A stretch of DNA of 64,000 nt from Sulfuricurvum sp. (GCA_020721585.1 DYMK01000004.1:1-64000), one strand, 5' to 3'. Shown: positions 52,855 through 62,556, numbered from the stretch's first letter. The notes: generated by a model from the letters alone, not told the origin. Program-made: numbers and translations.

Positions 52855-52912
52855 GTCATCCTCGGGCTTGACCCAGGGATCCAGCTGGATTCCCGCCTAC
52901 GCGGGAATGACA
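52855..52912. repeat. dRS3-like palindromic repeat, variant double unit
   Basis: Contains ATTCCC-N8-GGGAAT at its right and a diverged GTCATCCTCGGG... left unit; separates nifS and nifU by 95 bp. Confidence 0.75.
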
Positions 52913-52917
52913 AACTC

Positions 52918-54156
<1,239 letters not shown>

Positions 54157-54216
54157 TTAATATCAGACAATTTTTATCTTATTTAACTTTTGGGATAATA
54201 ATACAACGCGTGTTAT

Positions 54217-54261
54217 AGAAACCTTAAGGGTTTTTTATATTCAATACCCCTTAAGGTTTCT
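54217..54261. promoter_or_regulatory. 14-bp perfect inverted repeat upstream of nifSU
   Basis: AGAAACCTTAAGGG at 54217-54230 and CCCTTAAGGTTTCT at 54248-54261, spacer 17 nt. It lies 84 bp upstream of the nifS start, between two divergent genes, where a terminator is not expected, so an operator or a leader hairpin is more likely. Confidence 0.5.
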
Positions 54262-54347
54262 CTCTCCAAAGAGGTTAACATCCGATCGTTAAAGCAAGGG
54301 TTTTAGGGGAAGGTGATACCATAAGCAAAAAGGAAAACACCCACCCC

Positions 54348-54782
54348 ATGAAATCCATACTCTTCGTTTGCTTGGGCAATATCTGCCGTTCCCCCATCGC
54401 AGAGGGGATCGCACGCCAACGTATCCTTGATCACAACCTCCCTATCACCGTTGATTCAGCGGGTACGGGCAACTGGCACGTGGGGGAAAAGCCCTGTGAC
54501 CATTCGGTGACCATCGCCCACAAACATGGGGTGGATATTAGCACGTTACGCGCTTCTCAGGTGACCAAAGCCGATTTTACGACGTTTGATCTCATCGTCG
54601 CCCTCGATCAAAGCAACTACAACGACCTCAAAGCCTTGGGATGTAAAAATGTGGTCAAATTAGGCGCGTATGGATACGGGGGGAAAGATGTTCCCGACCC
54701 CTATTTTTTTGAGGGTCTTGAGGGATTTGAGGCGGTCTATACGATGATCGAAACGTGTGTGGAGCGGTTATTAGCCGTTTAA
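54348..54782 (+). CDS. Low-molecular-weight protein tyrosine phosphatase
   Basis: 144 residues. The P-loop VCLGNICRSPIAEG (Cys near residue 8) and the general-acid loop VPDPYFFEG are intact. It dephosphorylates tyrosine in bacterial kinase-controlled pathways; no kinase gene is nearby. Unlike arsC it lacks the second and third redox cysteines. Its 3' end overlaps the convergent gltX by 4 bp. Confidence 0.93.
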   Translation: MKSILFVCLGNICRSPIAEGIARQRILDHNLPITVDSAGTGNWHVGEKPCDHSVTIAHKHGVDISTLRASQVTKADFTTFDLIVALDQSNYNDLKALGCKNVVKLGAYGYGGKDVPDPYFFEGLEGFEAVYTMIETCVERLLAV

Positions 54783-56161
54783 CGATTGAGCAGTGCGGCA
54801 ATACGCTCTTGGGTTGCTTCTACCCCGATGATTGCCATGACCGTATCCAATCCGGGCCCTGAGAGTTTCCCCATCAAGGCGATACGAAGCGGTTGCCCGA
54901 TTTTCCCAAATCCAATCCCCAATTGGGTGACGACCGACTCCATCAGATGGTGATAATCGGTGGGGAGATGAAGCTCTGAGGCGGAGGACATGGCATCCGA
55001 AAAGGTGGCTAAAATCTCACGACTCTCTGCTTTGAACCCTTTTTTTAAGGCTCCCTCATCGTAGCTTGCGGGAGTGACTAAAATCTCACTGACCAATGTC
55101 GCCATCTCCACAAGGGTTTTGGCACGATCTTTGAGGGCATCGAGGAGAATTTCTCTTTTATCGTGATCCATGAGCATCACCCCATGAAATTCCAGCAGTG
55201 CGCACAACGCTTCATTGGGGGTGTTTTTGAGGTAGTGACTGTTAAGCCAATCGAGCTTATCGGTGTTGTAGACCGAAGCGGAGCGGTTAATGTGGCTAGG
55301 ATCAAACAAGGAGAGCATCTCTTCCATCGAAAAGATCTCTTGATCCCCATGACTCCATCCCAAACGAACCAAGAAGTTCAATAACGCTTGCGGCGTATAC
55401 CCCATCGTTTTGTACATCATCACATCGGTGGCACCATCACGCTTGGAGAGTTTTTTCCCCTCACTGTTGTGGATCATCGGGACGTGGAAAAATTTAGGAA
55501 TGGTAAACCCAAGGGCATCATAGACCACGATTTGTTTGGGGGTATTGGAGAGGTGGTCATCCCCACGAATCACATCGGTCACCCCCATAAGGGCATCATC
55601 GACCGCTACTACGAAATTATACGTCGGGGTTCCATCACTGCGGGCGATGATAAAATCATCCAAGATGTCCGCGACATTAAAGACCACATCCCCTTTTACC
55701 CCATCCTGCACCGTAATGGTTCCCTCTAAAGGGGCTTTGATACGGATAACCGCTTCACGACCTTGGGGGGGAGTTCCCGTAAAATCGCGGTAACGGTTGT
55801 CGTATTTGGCGCGCTCTTTGCGCCCCATTTGTTCTTCACGCAGCGCATCAAGCTCTTCCCGACTCATGTAACATCGGTACGCTTTCCCCTCATCGAGGAG
55901 TTTTTGGACGTGTTCTTGATAAATGGCTAAACGGCTGGATTGGTACGCAATTTCCCCATCATGCTCCAAGCCCACCCATTTAAACGCCTCCACAATCGCC
56001 CGTGCGGCAGCTTCATCATTACGGCTAAAATCGGTATCTTCGATACGAAGCAAAAATTTCCCCCCATTACGACGCGCCCACAAATAACTCAGTAATGCGG
56101 TACGTAACCCCCCGATATGGAGATACCCCGTCGGGCTGGGTGCAAATCGAGTCACTATCAT
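54779..56161 (-). CDS. gltX: Glutamyl-tRNA synthetase
   Basis: 460 residues, class I. HIGH region APSPTGYLHIGGLRTAL at residues 7-23, KMSKS as KLSKRDGATD near 238. It charges tRNA-Glu (or a related tRNA, as Campylobacterota often carry two copies). Its promoter, TTACAAT at the -10 position, is inside the 45-bp direct repeat at 56186 that borders the restriction-modification island. Confidence 0.95.
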   Translation of the reverse strand: MIVTRFAPSPTGYLHIGGLRTALLSYLWARRNGGKFLLRIEDTDFSRNDEAAARAIVEAFKWVGLEHDGEIAYQSSRLAIYQEHVQKLLDEGKAYRCYMSREELDALREEQMGRKERAKYDNRYRDFTGTPPQGREAVIRIKAPLEGTITVQDGVKGDVVFNVADILDDFIIARSDGTPTYNFVVAVDDALMGVTDVIRGDDHLSNTPKQIVVYDALGFTIPKFFHVPMIHNSEGKKLSKRDGATDVMMYKTMGYTPQALLNFLVRLGWSHGDQEIFSMEEMLSLFDPSHINRSASVYNTDKLDWLNSHYLKNTPNEALCALLEFHGVMLMDHDKREILLDALKDRAKTLVEMATLVSEILVTPASYDEGALKKGFKAESREILATFSDAMSSASELHLPTDYHHLMESVVTQLGIGFGKIGQPLRIALMGKLSGPGLDTVMAIIGVEATQERIAALLNR

Positions 56162-56185
56162 TCAAAATCCTTTGGGATGCAATTG

Positions 56186-56230
56186 CGCCATTGTAATTAA
56201 GGGTAGGTTAAAAGGGGGTAAAAAGGGGGA
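56186..56230. repeat. 45-bp direct repeat, left copy (with gltX promoter)
   Basis: Identical to 59261-59305. On the minus strand it carries TTACAAT as a -10 box 24 bp ahead of the gltX ATG region; on the other side it encodes the last residues (LFTPF) and stop of the methyltransferase. Confidence 0.93.
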
Positions 56231-57260
56231 GGTTATGGCGAATCGTTGCGCTCTCCCTATTCCTATCGGGTTTGACTGCACGCAACAACGTATCGTGTAT
56301 TTTTTGGGCTAAACAGTACGCTAAATTCGGGGGAACCGCATTTCCGACCATTTTATACCCTGCGGTTACATTTGTATAATAAAAGACATGGCTATCGGGA
56401 AACGTTTGGATACGTGCGCACTCTCGGACACTCAACCGTCGATAAAGATGCGCATGAGAGGGGACAAAGACCCGCTTGTTTTGCTCCACAAACTCCATTT
56501 TGGGTGCGCAAGGGTGCAAAGGTGCGTGTCGTCCACCCGCTTGAATCGTAAAGGAGGGTTCTTCCCATCCTCTCACCCGATTTCTGGACATATACATGGT
56601 CGAAAACCCCCCAATCATGTACTCGTGATTGGGTAACGCACACGCCGATCCATGGGTATAATTTTTTTCTTTGGCCGCTAAAACATTATCCTTTAAATCC
56701 CAAATGACATCTTTGAGGAATGTTTTTTGAGCGGATTCTTGGGGAAATTCAAACTGAAGGTTCAAGTCCTCTCTAAATCCGATAAAAAACAATCGCTTGC
56801 GATCTTGCGGAACGGTGTAATCATGTGCATTTAAAAGCTTGAACGACAAGGTATAACCACTTTCCGTAAAATGATTTTTGATGTTTTCTAACGCCTCTTT
56901 GTGCTTGGGAGCCAACATCCCAGATACATTTTCAGCCAAAAAGAAGAGCGGTTTTTTGTCTCGCAAAACGCGAATAAACTCAAAAAACAGTTGCCCACGA
57001 TGATCTTCTATCCCGCGTGATTTTCCCGCTTCACTCCAACTTTGGCACGGAGGCCCACCGATAAGCCCTATGGCATCGGGAATGTCACACGAGGGGACAT
57101 TGGCGATACTACGATGGTCGAGGGTGGTATTGGGGAAGTTTTTTTCAAAGGTCTCCCAAATTTCACTGTCGTATTCATTCGCCCAAATGGTCTTAAAACC
57201 TGCTTTTTCAAAACCTAAATCTAAACCACCAGCACCGCTGAAGAGGGAGAGGAGGGTCAT
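56208..57260 (-). CDS. C5-cytosine DNA methyltransferase, HaeIII/NgoPII type
   Basis: 350 residues from ATG 57260, which overlaps the upstream stop as TAATG. LSLFSGAGGLDLGFEKAGF (motif I), GGPPCQSWSEAGKSRGI (catalytic Cys), AENVSG (VI), QDRKRLFFIGF (VIII), and YKMVGNAVPPNLAY (X). The blocks FKDVIWDLKDN-like and MSRNRVRGWEEPSFTIQA agree closely with what I know of M.HaeIII, so GGCC is the predicted target. The end of the gene is supplied by the direct repeat at 56186. The base composition is like the host. Confidence 0.9.
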   Translation of the reverse strand: MTLLSLFSGAGGLDLGFEKAGFKTIWANEYDSEIWETFEKNFPNTTLDHRSIANVPSCDIPDAIGLIGGPPCQSWSEAGKSRGIEDHRGQLFFEFIRVLRDKKPLFFLAENVSGMLAPKHKEALENIKNHFTESGYTLSFKLLNAHDYTVPQDRKRLFFIGFREDLNLQFEFPQESAQKTFLKDVIWDLKDNVLAAKEKNYTHGSACALPNHEYMIGGFSTMYMSRNRVRGWEEPSFTIQAGGRHAPLHPCAPKMEFVEQNKRVFVPSHAHLYRRLSVRECARIQTFPDSHVFYYTNVTAGYKMVGNAVPPNLAYCLAQKIHDTLLRAVKPDRNRESATIRHNLPLFTPF

Positions 57261-58954
57261 TAGAATTGTTTTAAACAAAAGTCGATAATATCTTTTGTTC
57301 TACTTTCAATTTTGTTCTTATCAAAACCATCTTTATCTATAGTTCCTGCCATCTGCTTCGTTTCTTCTATATTAGATTTTAAATAACCATTAACTTTCTC
57401 TTTAGGTGTTAAGTTTGATACCTCTTTACCAGCATTTAATCCTTGTTCTAAAAGTATCAAGTTACCAATGGTATTTTTAGTATAATTATAATCATCAATA
57501 TTTTTAAACTCAAATTCTTCAACAGTAAAAGAAACACCGTTTTTTCCACCCTCAGGAAATATATGTTCAATTTGTAAATTTTGGTATTCTTCAAAAGATA
57601 CCTTATTATTTTTGTACTTTAATAAAATATATTTGATTGCATTATTACCATAAATAGAATCATCTAAATAATATTCAAAATTACCATCATTCATAAACTT
57701 ATCCCTAAACCAAACCAACCATGCTTTTATCTTTTCAATAGTCCACTCATTTTCTGATATATCATTACATAAATCAGGTATATCTGCTCGTGGATTCGTT
57801 CCTTTAAATTTATAAACTCTAACTTCAACAGATACTAAAATTTCTAATAAATCTTCTAACTTATTTTGTTGATATAAAATAACTATTAATGGATAGAGTG
57901 TTGCACTAAAATCTAAAAATTGAAAAGCTTCTATTTTTGCTTCACTTTTATCAATAGAATCAATTAGATTTGAATAACTTTTAGCAAAATTTGAGAAATC
58001 CTCAATATATGATTTTAAAAACTTTTCGAGCTCAATGCTATCATTTTTTAGTTTTTCACATCTATTTTTAAAACTTTCAAATATAGTCTTAACCCCATTT
58101 CTATAATTCCAAGTGTCGGGAAAAAATTTTCTTGATTTTGTATAGTGATGAGAAAAGAGTGTTTCATTCTCATCAAATCTCGCTAATATTTTTAACTTAT
58201 CTCTTTTTAAAAAAATATTATCATTAGAATCAAAAATTATCTCAAAACTATCATTAATGACAGTATTTAAATTCTCCTTCAAATACATGGTAGAATAAAG
58301 CATAGCTATTGATTTAACTTTATCCAAATAATTTAATTCTAATCCTCTATCATTAATGATTTCAAACATTCTAATAGCTTCAGATTGCTTTTCAACAACC
58401 AAAACTAAAACTTCAACATTTTTTCTAATAAAGTCTATAATTTCTAAAGCTTCTTTTCCACTAAAAGCACTAGATAAATCTTGAAATTGTTTTTTTGCAT
58501 TATAAAGATTCTTTTGACTTCTTTTATCTAAATCATTAAGAACCATACACTTTGAATCTAAAAGCAGATTTTTTAAAAATTCTTTATCTGCTCCTAAAGG
58601 TGATAATTTAATATTACCATTATCAACAATGAACTTTGATTTATAACTAGCTCTTTTTTTACTATCTTCTATCCTTTCTATCAATTCATTCAGCAATAAA
58701 AAAATGGTTGTTGTTCTTTGCTGTCCATCTATTATCTCATATACTTCATCTAGATTTTCATTTTCTGTTTGTTTAAAGATTAATGTTCCAAAAAAATGAT
58801 TTATTGAATTTGCTTTTGCCTCTTTTATATCATTCCATAATTCCATTCTTTCCTTATTGCTCCAGCTATATTTTCTTTGATATGATGGAATTACAAATAA
58901 ATTTCCATTAAAAATAGAACCTATATTTTCTCTTTGACTTGCTGAAATTGACAT
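57260..58954 (-). CDS. DUF262-DUF1524 (GmrSD-like) nuclease
   Basis: 564 residues from ATG 58954, which has AAGGAAA at 7 nt; an ATG at 58981 lies in the previous gene. DUF262 part: FVIPSYQRKYSW near 22-31 and IIDGQQRTTT (DGQQR at 76-80), the nucleotide-binding type motif; NDRGLELNYLDKVKS near 205. DUF1524 part: QIEHIFPE (His near 464) and NTIGNLILL (near 496) form the HNH nuclease. GmrSD enzymes cut modified DNA. The gene is clearly richer in AT than both neighbours and is coupled to the methyltransferase by TAATG. Confidence 0.9.
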   Translation of the reverse strand: MSISASQRENIGSIFNGNLFVIPSYQRKYSWSNKERMELWNDIKEAKANSINHFFGTLIFKQTENENLDEVYEIIDGQQRTTTIFLLLNELIERIEDSKKRASYKSKFIVDNGNIKLSPLGADKEFLKNLLLDSKCMVLNDLDKRSQKNLYNAKKQFQDLSSAFSGKEALEIIDFIRKNVEVLVLVVEKQSEAIRMFEIINDRGLELNYLDKVKSIAMLYSTMYLKENLNTVINDSFEIIFDSNDNIFLKRDKLKILARFDENETLFSHHYTKSRKFFPDTWNYRNGVKTIFESFKNRCEKLKNDSIELEKFLKSYIEDFSNFAKSYSNLIDSIDKSEAKIEAFQFLDFSATLYPLIVILYQQNKLEDLLEILVSVEVRVYKFKGTNPRADIPDLCNDISENEWTIEKIKAWLVWFRDKFMNDGNFEYYLDDSIYGNNAIKYILLKYKNNKVSFEEYQNLQIEHIFPEGGKNGVSFTVEEFEFKNIDDYNYTKNTIGNLILLEQGLNAGKEVSNLTPKEKVNGYLKSNIEETKQMAGTIDKDGFDKNKIESRTKDIIDFCLKQF

Positions 58955-58970
58955 ATATGTTTCCTTTAAA

Positions 58971-59168
58971 TTATATTCCAAACACCAACAACTTCCCCTC
59001 CATCAACTGAACAGGATTATTGGGATTTTTAATTTTTACATCACTAACACTCACATTTTCCAAGTCTTTACCCATATTATTAGCTCGATTGCTTCCACTG
59101 GTCATTATCCCAATCTCTGTTTGTGCGGTGTTGACAATCGTAATGAGGGCTTTGAGTACATTGGACAT
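58971..59168 (-). pseudogene. Internally deleted remnant of an NgoPII-type restriction endonuclease
   Basis: 65 codons with an intact ATG and AGGAA. The first half (ALITIVN, then GSNRANNMGKDLEN at residues 26-39) looks like the N-terminus, and the second half (VSDVKIKNPNNPVQL and KLLVF) like the C-terminus, of NgoPII-family endonucleases of about 280 residues as I remember them. The whole middle with the catalytic part would be missing. NgoPII cuts GGCC, the predicted target of the methyltransferase in the same operon. The resemblance needs a database test. Confidence 0.55.
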
Positions 59169-59260
59169 GACAATTCCTAACTATGAGATGATTTGAGAAT
59201 AAAAAAATTCGTATAGCACATAGTTAACGCTATCGGATGAAACCTTTTGGGCTACTATCC

Positions 59261-59305
59261 CGCCATTGTAATTAAGGGTAGGTTAAAAGGGGGTAAAAAG
59301 GGGGA
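59261..59305. repeat. 45-bp direct repeat, right copy
   Basis: Identical to 56186-56230. On the minus strand its TTACAAT box lies ahead of the endonuclease remnant and may drive the restriction-modification operon. It starts 5 bp after the stop of the secreted-protein gene. Confidence 0.93.
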
Positions 59306-59310
59306 TTGGA

Positions 59311-60918
59311 TTAAGGATGTTCATGCACGCTAAAAGCCTGATTGATTTTTCCAATAGGGTTTGAAGCATTATAGATGACAGCAGTGAGTTTAGCGTTCTT
59401 GACATTATGGATAGTGTAAAGGTTTGTGGGCAATTTTTTGAATCCAACATTGACATCCACGCTACCATAATTATTGATGTATTCCACCTCAATGTGATGG
59501 TTTCCTTTGGCAAACGTATGGTTGAAACGTGTGGATTGATCCCCTTCATAGAGTGTTTCTCCATTATCAAAAATGCGAATTTTTGCCCAACTTAACGAAA
59601 CATTAAGGGTGAGATTGGTTGCTTGATTAAACGTAAAATCTCCTACCCATAGTCCCAAAAAATTATCCGCTAAGATGGTATGAAACGGCTTTTCTGAATA
59701 AAGAAGGGAGGGGTGATCAACAATTTCCGAATAGCAAATACGCGTAGGATTATTTTTATCCATGTAATAGGCACGAAAGCGATTGATAGGAATAGTCGTT
59801 TTTCGAGTGATACGAAGAATATCTGCCCATCTTTGATTAGCAGGATATTGAGGATAAGGGTTAATGGCAGCTTGTTGCAACCATGATCGTTTGGTTTGAA
59901 TCTCCTCATTGGCTTCATCTATTTTTTGATACATCGCTTTATCCACAACAATTTCAGGGATAAGCACAGGACGCGTTGCATCCACCACAGAGCTAAATCC
60001 ATCTAAAGGTTTGTGGGCAATTTTTTGAATCCATTTTTGCACCAAATTCACTTTAGATTGATCCTCTGGACACAGTAATCCCCCTAAGAGACTGTGACAC
60101 TGTGCGATATCAGGTAAAAGAATATTTGCAGCGGGAATGTTTTGAACCCGTAAAATAGTTGTTGTGGCATCACCGTTAAATTCAATCCCCTCACCACTGT
60201 AAACAATGGCTTTGAGTTTTCCATTTTTGACATTATTCACCGTATACGTAGCAGGTCTACTAGCAGAGAGAAACAGAATATTTTCTTTGTCCGCATTTTT
60301 TAGGTTGAGTGTTTGGGACTGCCAATCGTGCAGATAATTGAGTCGCATAGTGCTTTTTTGGGTAAGTGCTTGAATTTTATGCGCGACAGTATCATCGGAT
60401 AAAATGGGACGTTGGGGGTCACTCATCCCGATACGAACCCCTACTAAAACTTGTCTTTCATCCGTGTAGACAATAATTTTGACCCGATGTTTCCCTTGAC
60501 TAAAACGGTAGAGAAAGGAGCTTTGGGTTATAACCGTTTGATCGGTATTCCCTGAGCGTATCTCTTTATCGTCAATCAATATCTTAACCGTAGCCGAGGA
60601 GAGATGAAAATAAAACTCTTTTAACGTCTCGCGGGTGAAATAAAAATCCCCATTCATGACCAAAGCGATCATGTCCTTCTTTGGGGTGGGACATAACCCA
60701 TCGAATTCAACTTTTACCCCTTCAGCTGGACGTTCTTTATGCTCTCCGATGGGATAAATAGTGGGATTATAGACGATGTTAAACGTGTTGGATGGGGCAG
60801 GGGTGGAAGATACCCATCCCCTTTCAGGCGATGCCCATAGCGAACTCACCGCACAAATGACTATTATTATCCATCGATTATAGAATGTCACCCGAACCTC
60901 TTTGGTCTCTATTTTCAC
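59311..60918 (-). CDS. Large exported protein with PA14-like repeats, unknown function
   Basis: 535 residues. Signal peptide WIIIVICAVSSLWA near residue 16-30. Two similar beta-rich segments (about 88-165 and 425-505) look like PA14-type domains: MNGDFYFTRETLKEFYFHL and WVGDFTFNQATNLTLNVSL, with FSQGKHRVKIIVY and FAKGNHHIEVEYI at the matching places. Two copies of a YTVNNVKNGKLKAIVYSG / YTIHNVKNAKLTAVIYNA unit follow each. Its role is not known; a surface or pilus-tip adhesin is possible. Confidence 0.75.
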   Translation of the reverse strand: MKIETKEVRVTFYNRWIIIVICAVSSLWASPERGWVSSTPAPSNTFNIVYNPTIYPIGEHKERPAEGVKVEFDGLCPTPKKDMIALVMNGDFYFTRETLKEFYFHLSSATVKILIDDKEIRSGNTDQTVITQSSFLYRFSQGKHRVKIIVYTDERQVLVGVRIGMSDPQRPILSDDTVAHKIQALTQKSTMRLNYLHDWQSQTLNLKNADKENILFLSASRPATYTVNNVKNGKLKAIVYSGEGIEFNGDATTTILRVQNIPAANILLPDIAQCHSLLGGLLCPEDQSKVNLVQKWIQKIAHKPLDGFSSVVDATRPVLIPEIVVDKAMYQKIDEANEEIQTKRSWLQQAAINPYPQYPANQRWADILRITRKTTIPINRFRAYYMDKNNPTRICYSEIVDHPSLLYSEKPFHTILADNFLGLWVGDFTFNQATNLTLNVSLSWAKIRIFDNGETLYEGDQSTRFNHTFAKGNHHIEVEYINNYGSVDVNVGFKKLPTNLYTIHNVKNAKLTAVIYNASNPIGKINQAFSVHEHP

Positions 60919-60998
60919 GATTATAACCTATTGTTTAACCCTTTTAACTCCGTTGGAGTATACTCTTATCCTCTATTTTGCCTCACGGGGAGGATCGT

Positions 60999-61802
60999 AT
61001 GAAACGGATAATCATAATGGCGGGTTTAGCCCTTTTAGGTCATTCAGATGAGATAAACATTTTAACGATGAAATGCACAACGTGTCATGGTGACCGTTTT
61101 GAACGATCGGCGTTGGGCAAATCAGAGATCATCGCGGGGTGGGATACCGATAAGACCTATACGGCACTGCAAGCGTACCAACTAGGAACGCGAAATACGC
61201 ATGGTATGGGGCGGCTTATGTCGGGACAAGTGGGCAGTTACACCGATAAAGAGCTATGGAGCATGGCTGAGTATATTACCACGCTCAAATCAACCCCTCC
61301 CAAAGCGGTGATCCATTTGCGCGCAAGCAGTATCCATTCTGCCACGCCAACCCCTGCATCAACGGTCGTGGTGCCATTTAGCCCCCCTGTGACCACCCCC
61401 GTAACCTATCTCGCAGCAACCCCCATCGCTTCACCCCCTCTAAAACCCACTATGACCCTCAACGCGTATGAACAAACCATCCTCACCACCTATCTCCAAT
61501 CGTTACCCGGTCGGATGGTTTCCCCCAAAGGGACACATACTCTCAGAGAGGGGCAAAAGTTTTATCTCCGATACCTCAAAGCCAGTTTTGGGATGAATGG
61601 GACAAGATTTTCTTCTGAACACACCACCGCAGAGTGGGAGGCGCTGTTTGCTAACAACGGTCAGAAATTTATCCAAACCTACGCCCAACGCTTCCCCAAC
61701 GCACTCCCTGTGTTGACTCATCCTGCGATGCTGGATGGGATTTTATCGGTAGGAACATTTGCCAAAGAGTACAGCTCTGATGGGGGAAATATCGTCGAAT
61801 AA
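60999..61802 (+). CDS. Periplasmic c-type cytochrome
   Basis: 267 residues from ATG 60999 with GGGGAGG upstream. Signal peptide RIIIMAGLALLGHS, then a mono-haem domain with CTTCH at residues 24-28 and the axial Met in THGMGRLMSG. A proline/threonine-rich linker (about 108-155) leads to a C-terminal domain with FSSEHTTAEWEALF that has no haem motif. Electron carrier; partner unknown. Confidence 0.85.
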   Translation: MKRIIIMAGLALLGHSDEINILTMKCTTCHGDRFERSALGKSEIIAGWDTDKTYTALQAYQLGTRNTHGMGRLMSGQVGSYTDKELWSMAEYITTLKSTPPKAVIHLRASSIHSATPTPASTVVVPFSPPVTTPVTYLAATPIASPPLKPTMTLNAYEQTILTTYLQSLPGRMVSPKGTHTLREGQKFYLRYLKASFGMNGTRFSSEHTTAEWEALFANNGQKFIQTYAQRFPNALPVLTHPAMLDGILSVGTFAKEYSSDGGNIVE

Positions 61803-61807
61803 GGGGA

Positions 61808-62020
61808 TTAATAACTCCCCTCTCCCACAGTAATCACATAATTATCATCCACTGCAACCACCCCAAAGGCGTGTTGACCGCAGAAGCTTTCGTTGAGTTC
61901 TTGCGCCCATGCTCGGGCGATACGGTAGGCATTTTCTTTATCATCAAACGTTTTGATTTGGGGCATCCCTTTGCGTATGGCACATTTGCATAATTTTTCG
62001 ACGACAACATGATACTCCAT
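61808..62020 (-). CDS. Small hypothetical protein (70 aa)
   Basis: Starts at ATG 62020 with GAGGAG; the open frame to 62047 is not used. Sequence MEYHVVVEKLCKCAIRKG with three cysteines in all (CKC and FCGQH). No family recognised. Before the MazF-like cassette inserted, this gene lay directly downstream of the helicase gene on the same strand; its ribosome site and ATG are inside the 88-bp repeat. Confidence 0.65.
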   Translation of the reverse strand: MEYHVVVEKLCKCAIRKGMPQIKTFDDKENAYRIARAWAQELNESFCGQHAFGVVAVDDNYVITVGEGSY

Positions 62021-62104
62021 GGGTTGACTCCTCTTTTGGTTACCCAAGCCACTGCAATTGGTGTTCTAGGATCGGGATTGTTCTCTACGTTTGTCTTTTT
62101 TGCT
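62017..62104. repeat. 88-bp direct repeat, left copy
   Basis: 86 of 88 positions match 62616-62703. It carries the ribosome site and ATG of the 70-aa gene and, on the minus strand, a copy of the last 12 codons and TAG stop of the helicase gene. Confidence 0.95.
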
Positions 62105-62138
62105 ACAATAAAACTACCTAAACTCATACGAGATACGA

Positions 62139-62528
62139 ATGAAAAAATTTGATGCGTGGAACGAAATCAAAAAACAAGTCGATACAAGAAGCACGGTTAT
62201 CCAGTTTAAAGAGCGGGAAGTCTATTGGGCAAGCGTTGGTGAAAATGTCGGATTTGAACAAAATGGCAAAGGGGTTGATTTTTCACGACCTGTACTCATC
62301 ATAAAAAAACTCAATAATCATCTATTTTTTGGTGTTCCCCTCTCTACTCAAAGGAAAGGAGGAAGCTTTTTCTTTGAATTTGAGTTATTCCCAGATCAAA
62401 AAAGTACCGCTCTTTTGGTACAAGCAAAAGTGTATGATGTCAAACGGTTGGATCAAAAAATTGGGATGATTCACAAAGATAATTTTGAGCAATTGAAATC
62501 AAAATTGAAAAAATTGTTGGATTTTTAG
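62139..62528 (+). CDS. PemK/MazF-family protein with N-terminal extension
   Basis: 129 residues. Residues 1-24 (KKFDAWNEIKKQVDTRS) precede the MazF-type fold: EREVYWASVGENVGFEQNGKG near 25-45, FSRPVLIIKKLN, LFFGVPLSTQRKG and VYDVKRLDQKIG. MazF proteins cut mRNA. No antitoxin gene lies on either side in the 511-bp cassette. The cassette is bounded by an 88-bp direct repeat. Confidence 0.85.
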   Translation: MKKFDAWNEIKKQVDTRSTVIQFKEREVYWASVGENVGFEQNGKGVDFSRPVLIIKKLNNHLFFGVPLSTQRKGGSFFFEFELFPDQKSTALLVQAKVYDVKRLDQKIGMIHKDNFEQLKSKLKKLLDF

Positions 62529-62536
62529 GATTTTCT

Positions 62537-62556
62537 CCCCTTGGAAACCCAAGGGG
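62537..62556. terminator. Hairpin after the MazF-like gene
   Basis: CCCCTTGG and CCAAGGGG form a perfect 8-bp stem with loop AAAC, 9 bp past the stop codon. No T-run follows, so termination would be weak. Confidence 0.4.

Noticed and set aside
58971-59168. Controller (C) protein or antitoxin for the R-M operon
   Set aside because: The 65 residues show no helix-turn-helix or ribbon-helix-helix pattern; the two halves fit the ends of an NgoPII-type endonuclease better.
62105-62138. Antitoxin gene before the MazF-like gene
   Set aside because: Only 34 bp separate the repeat from the start codon; no frame or second gene fits.
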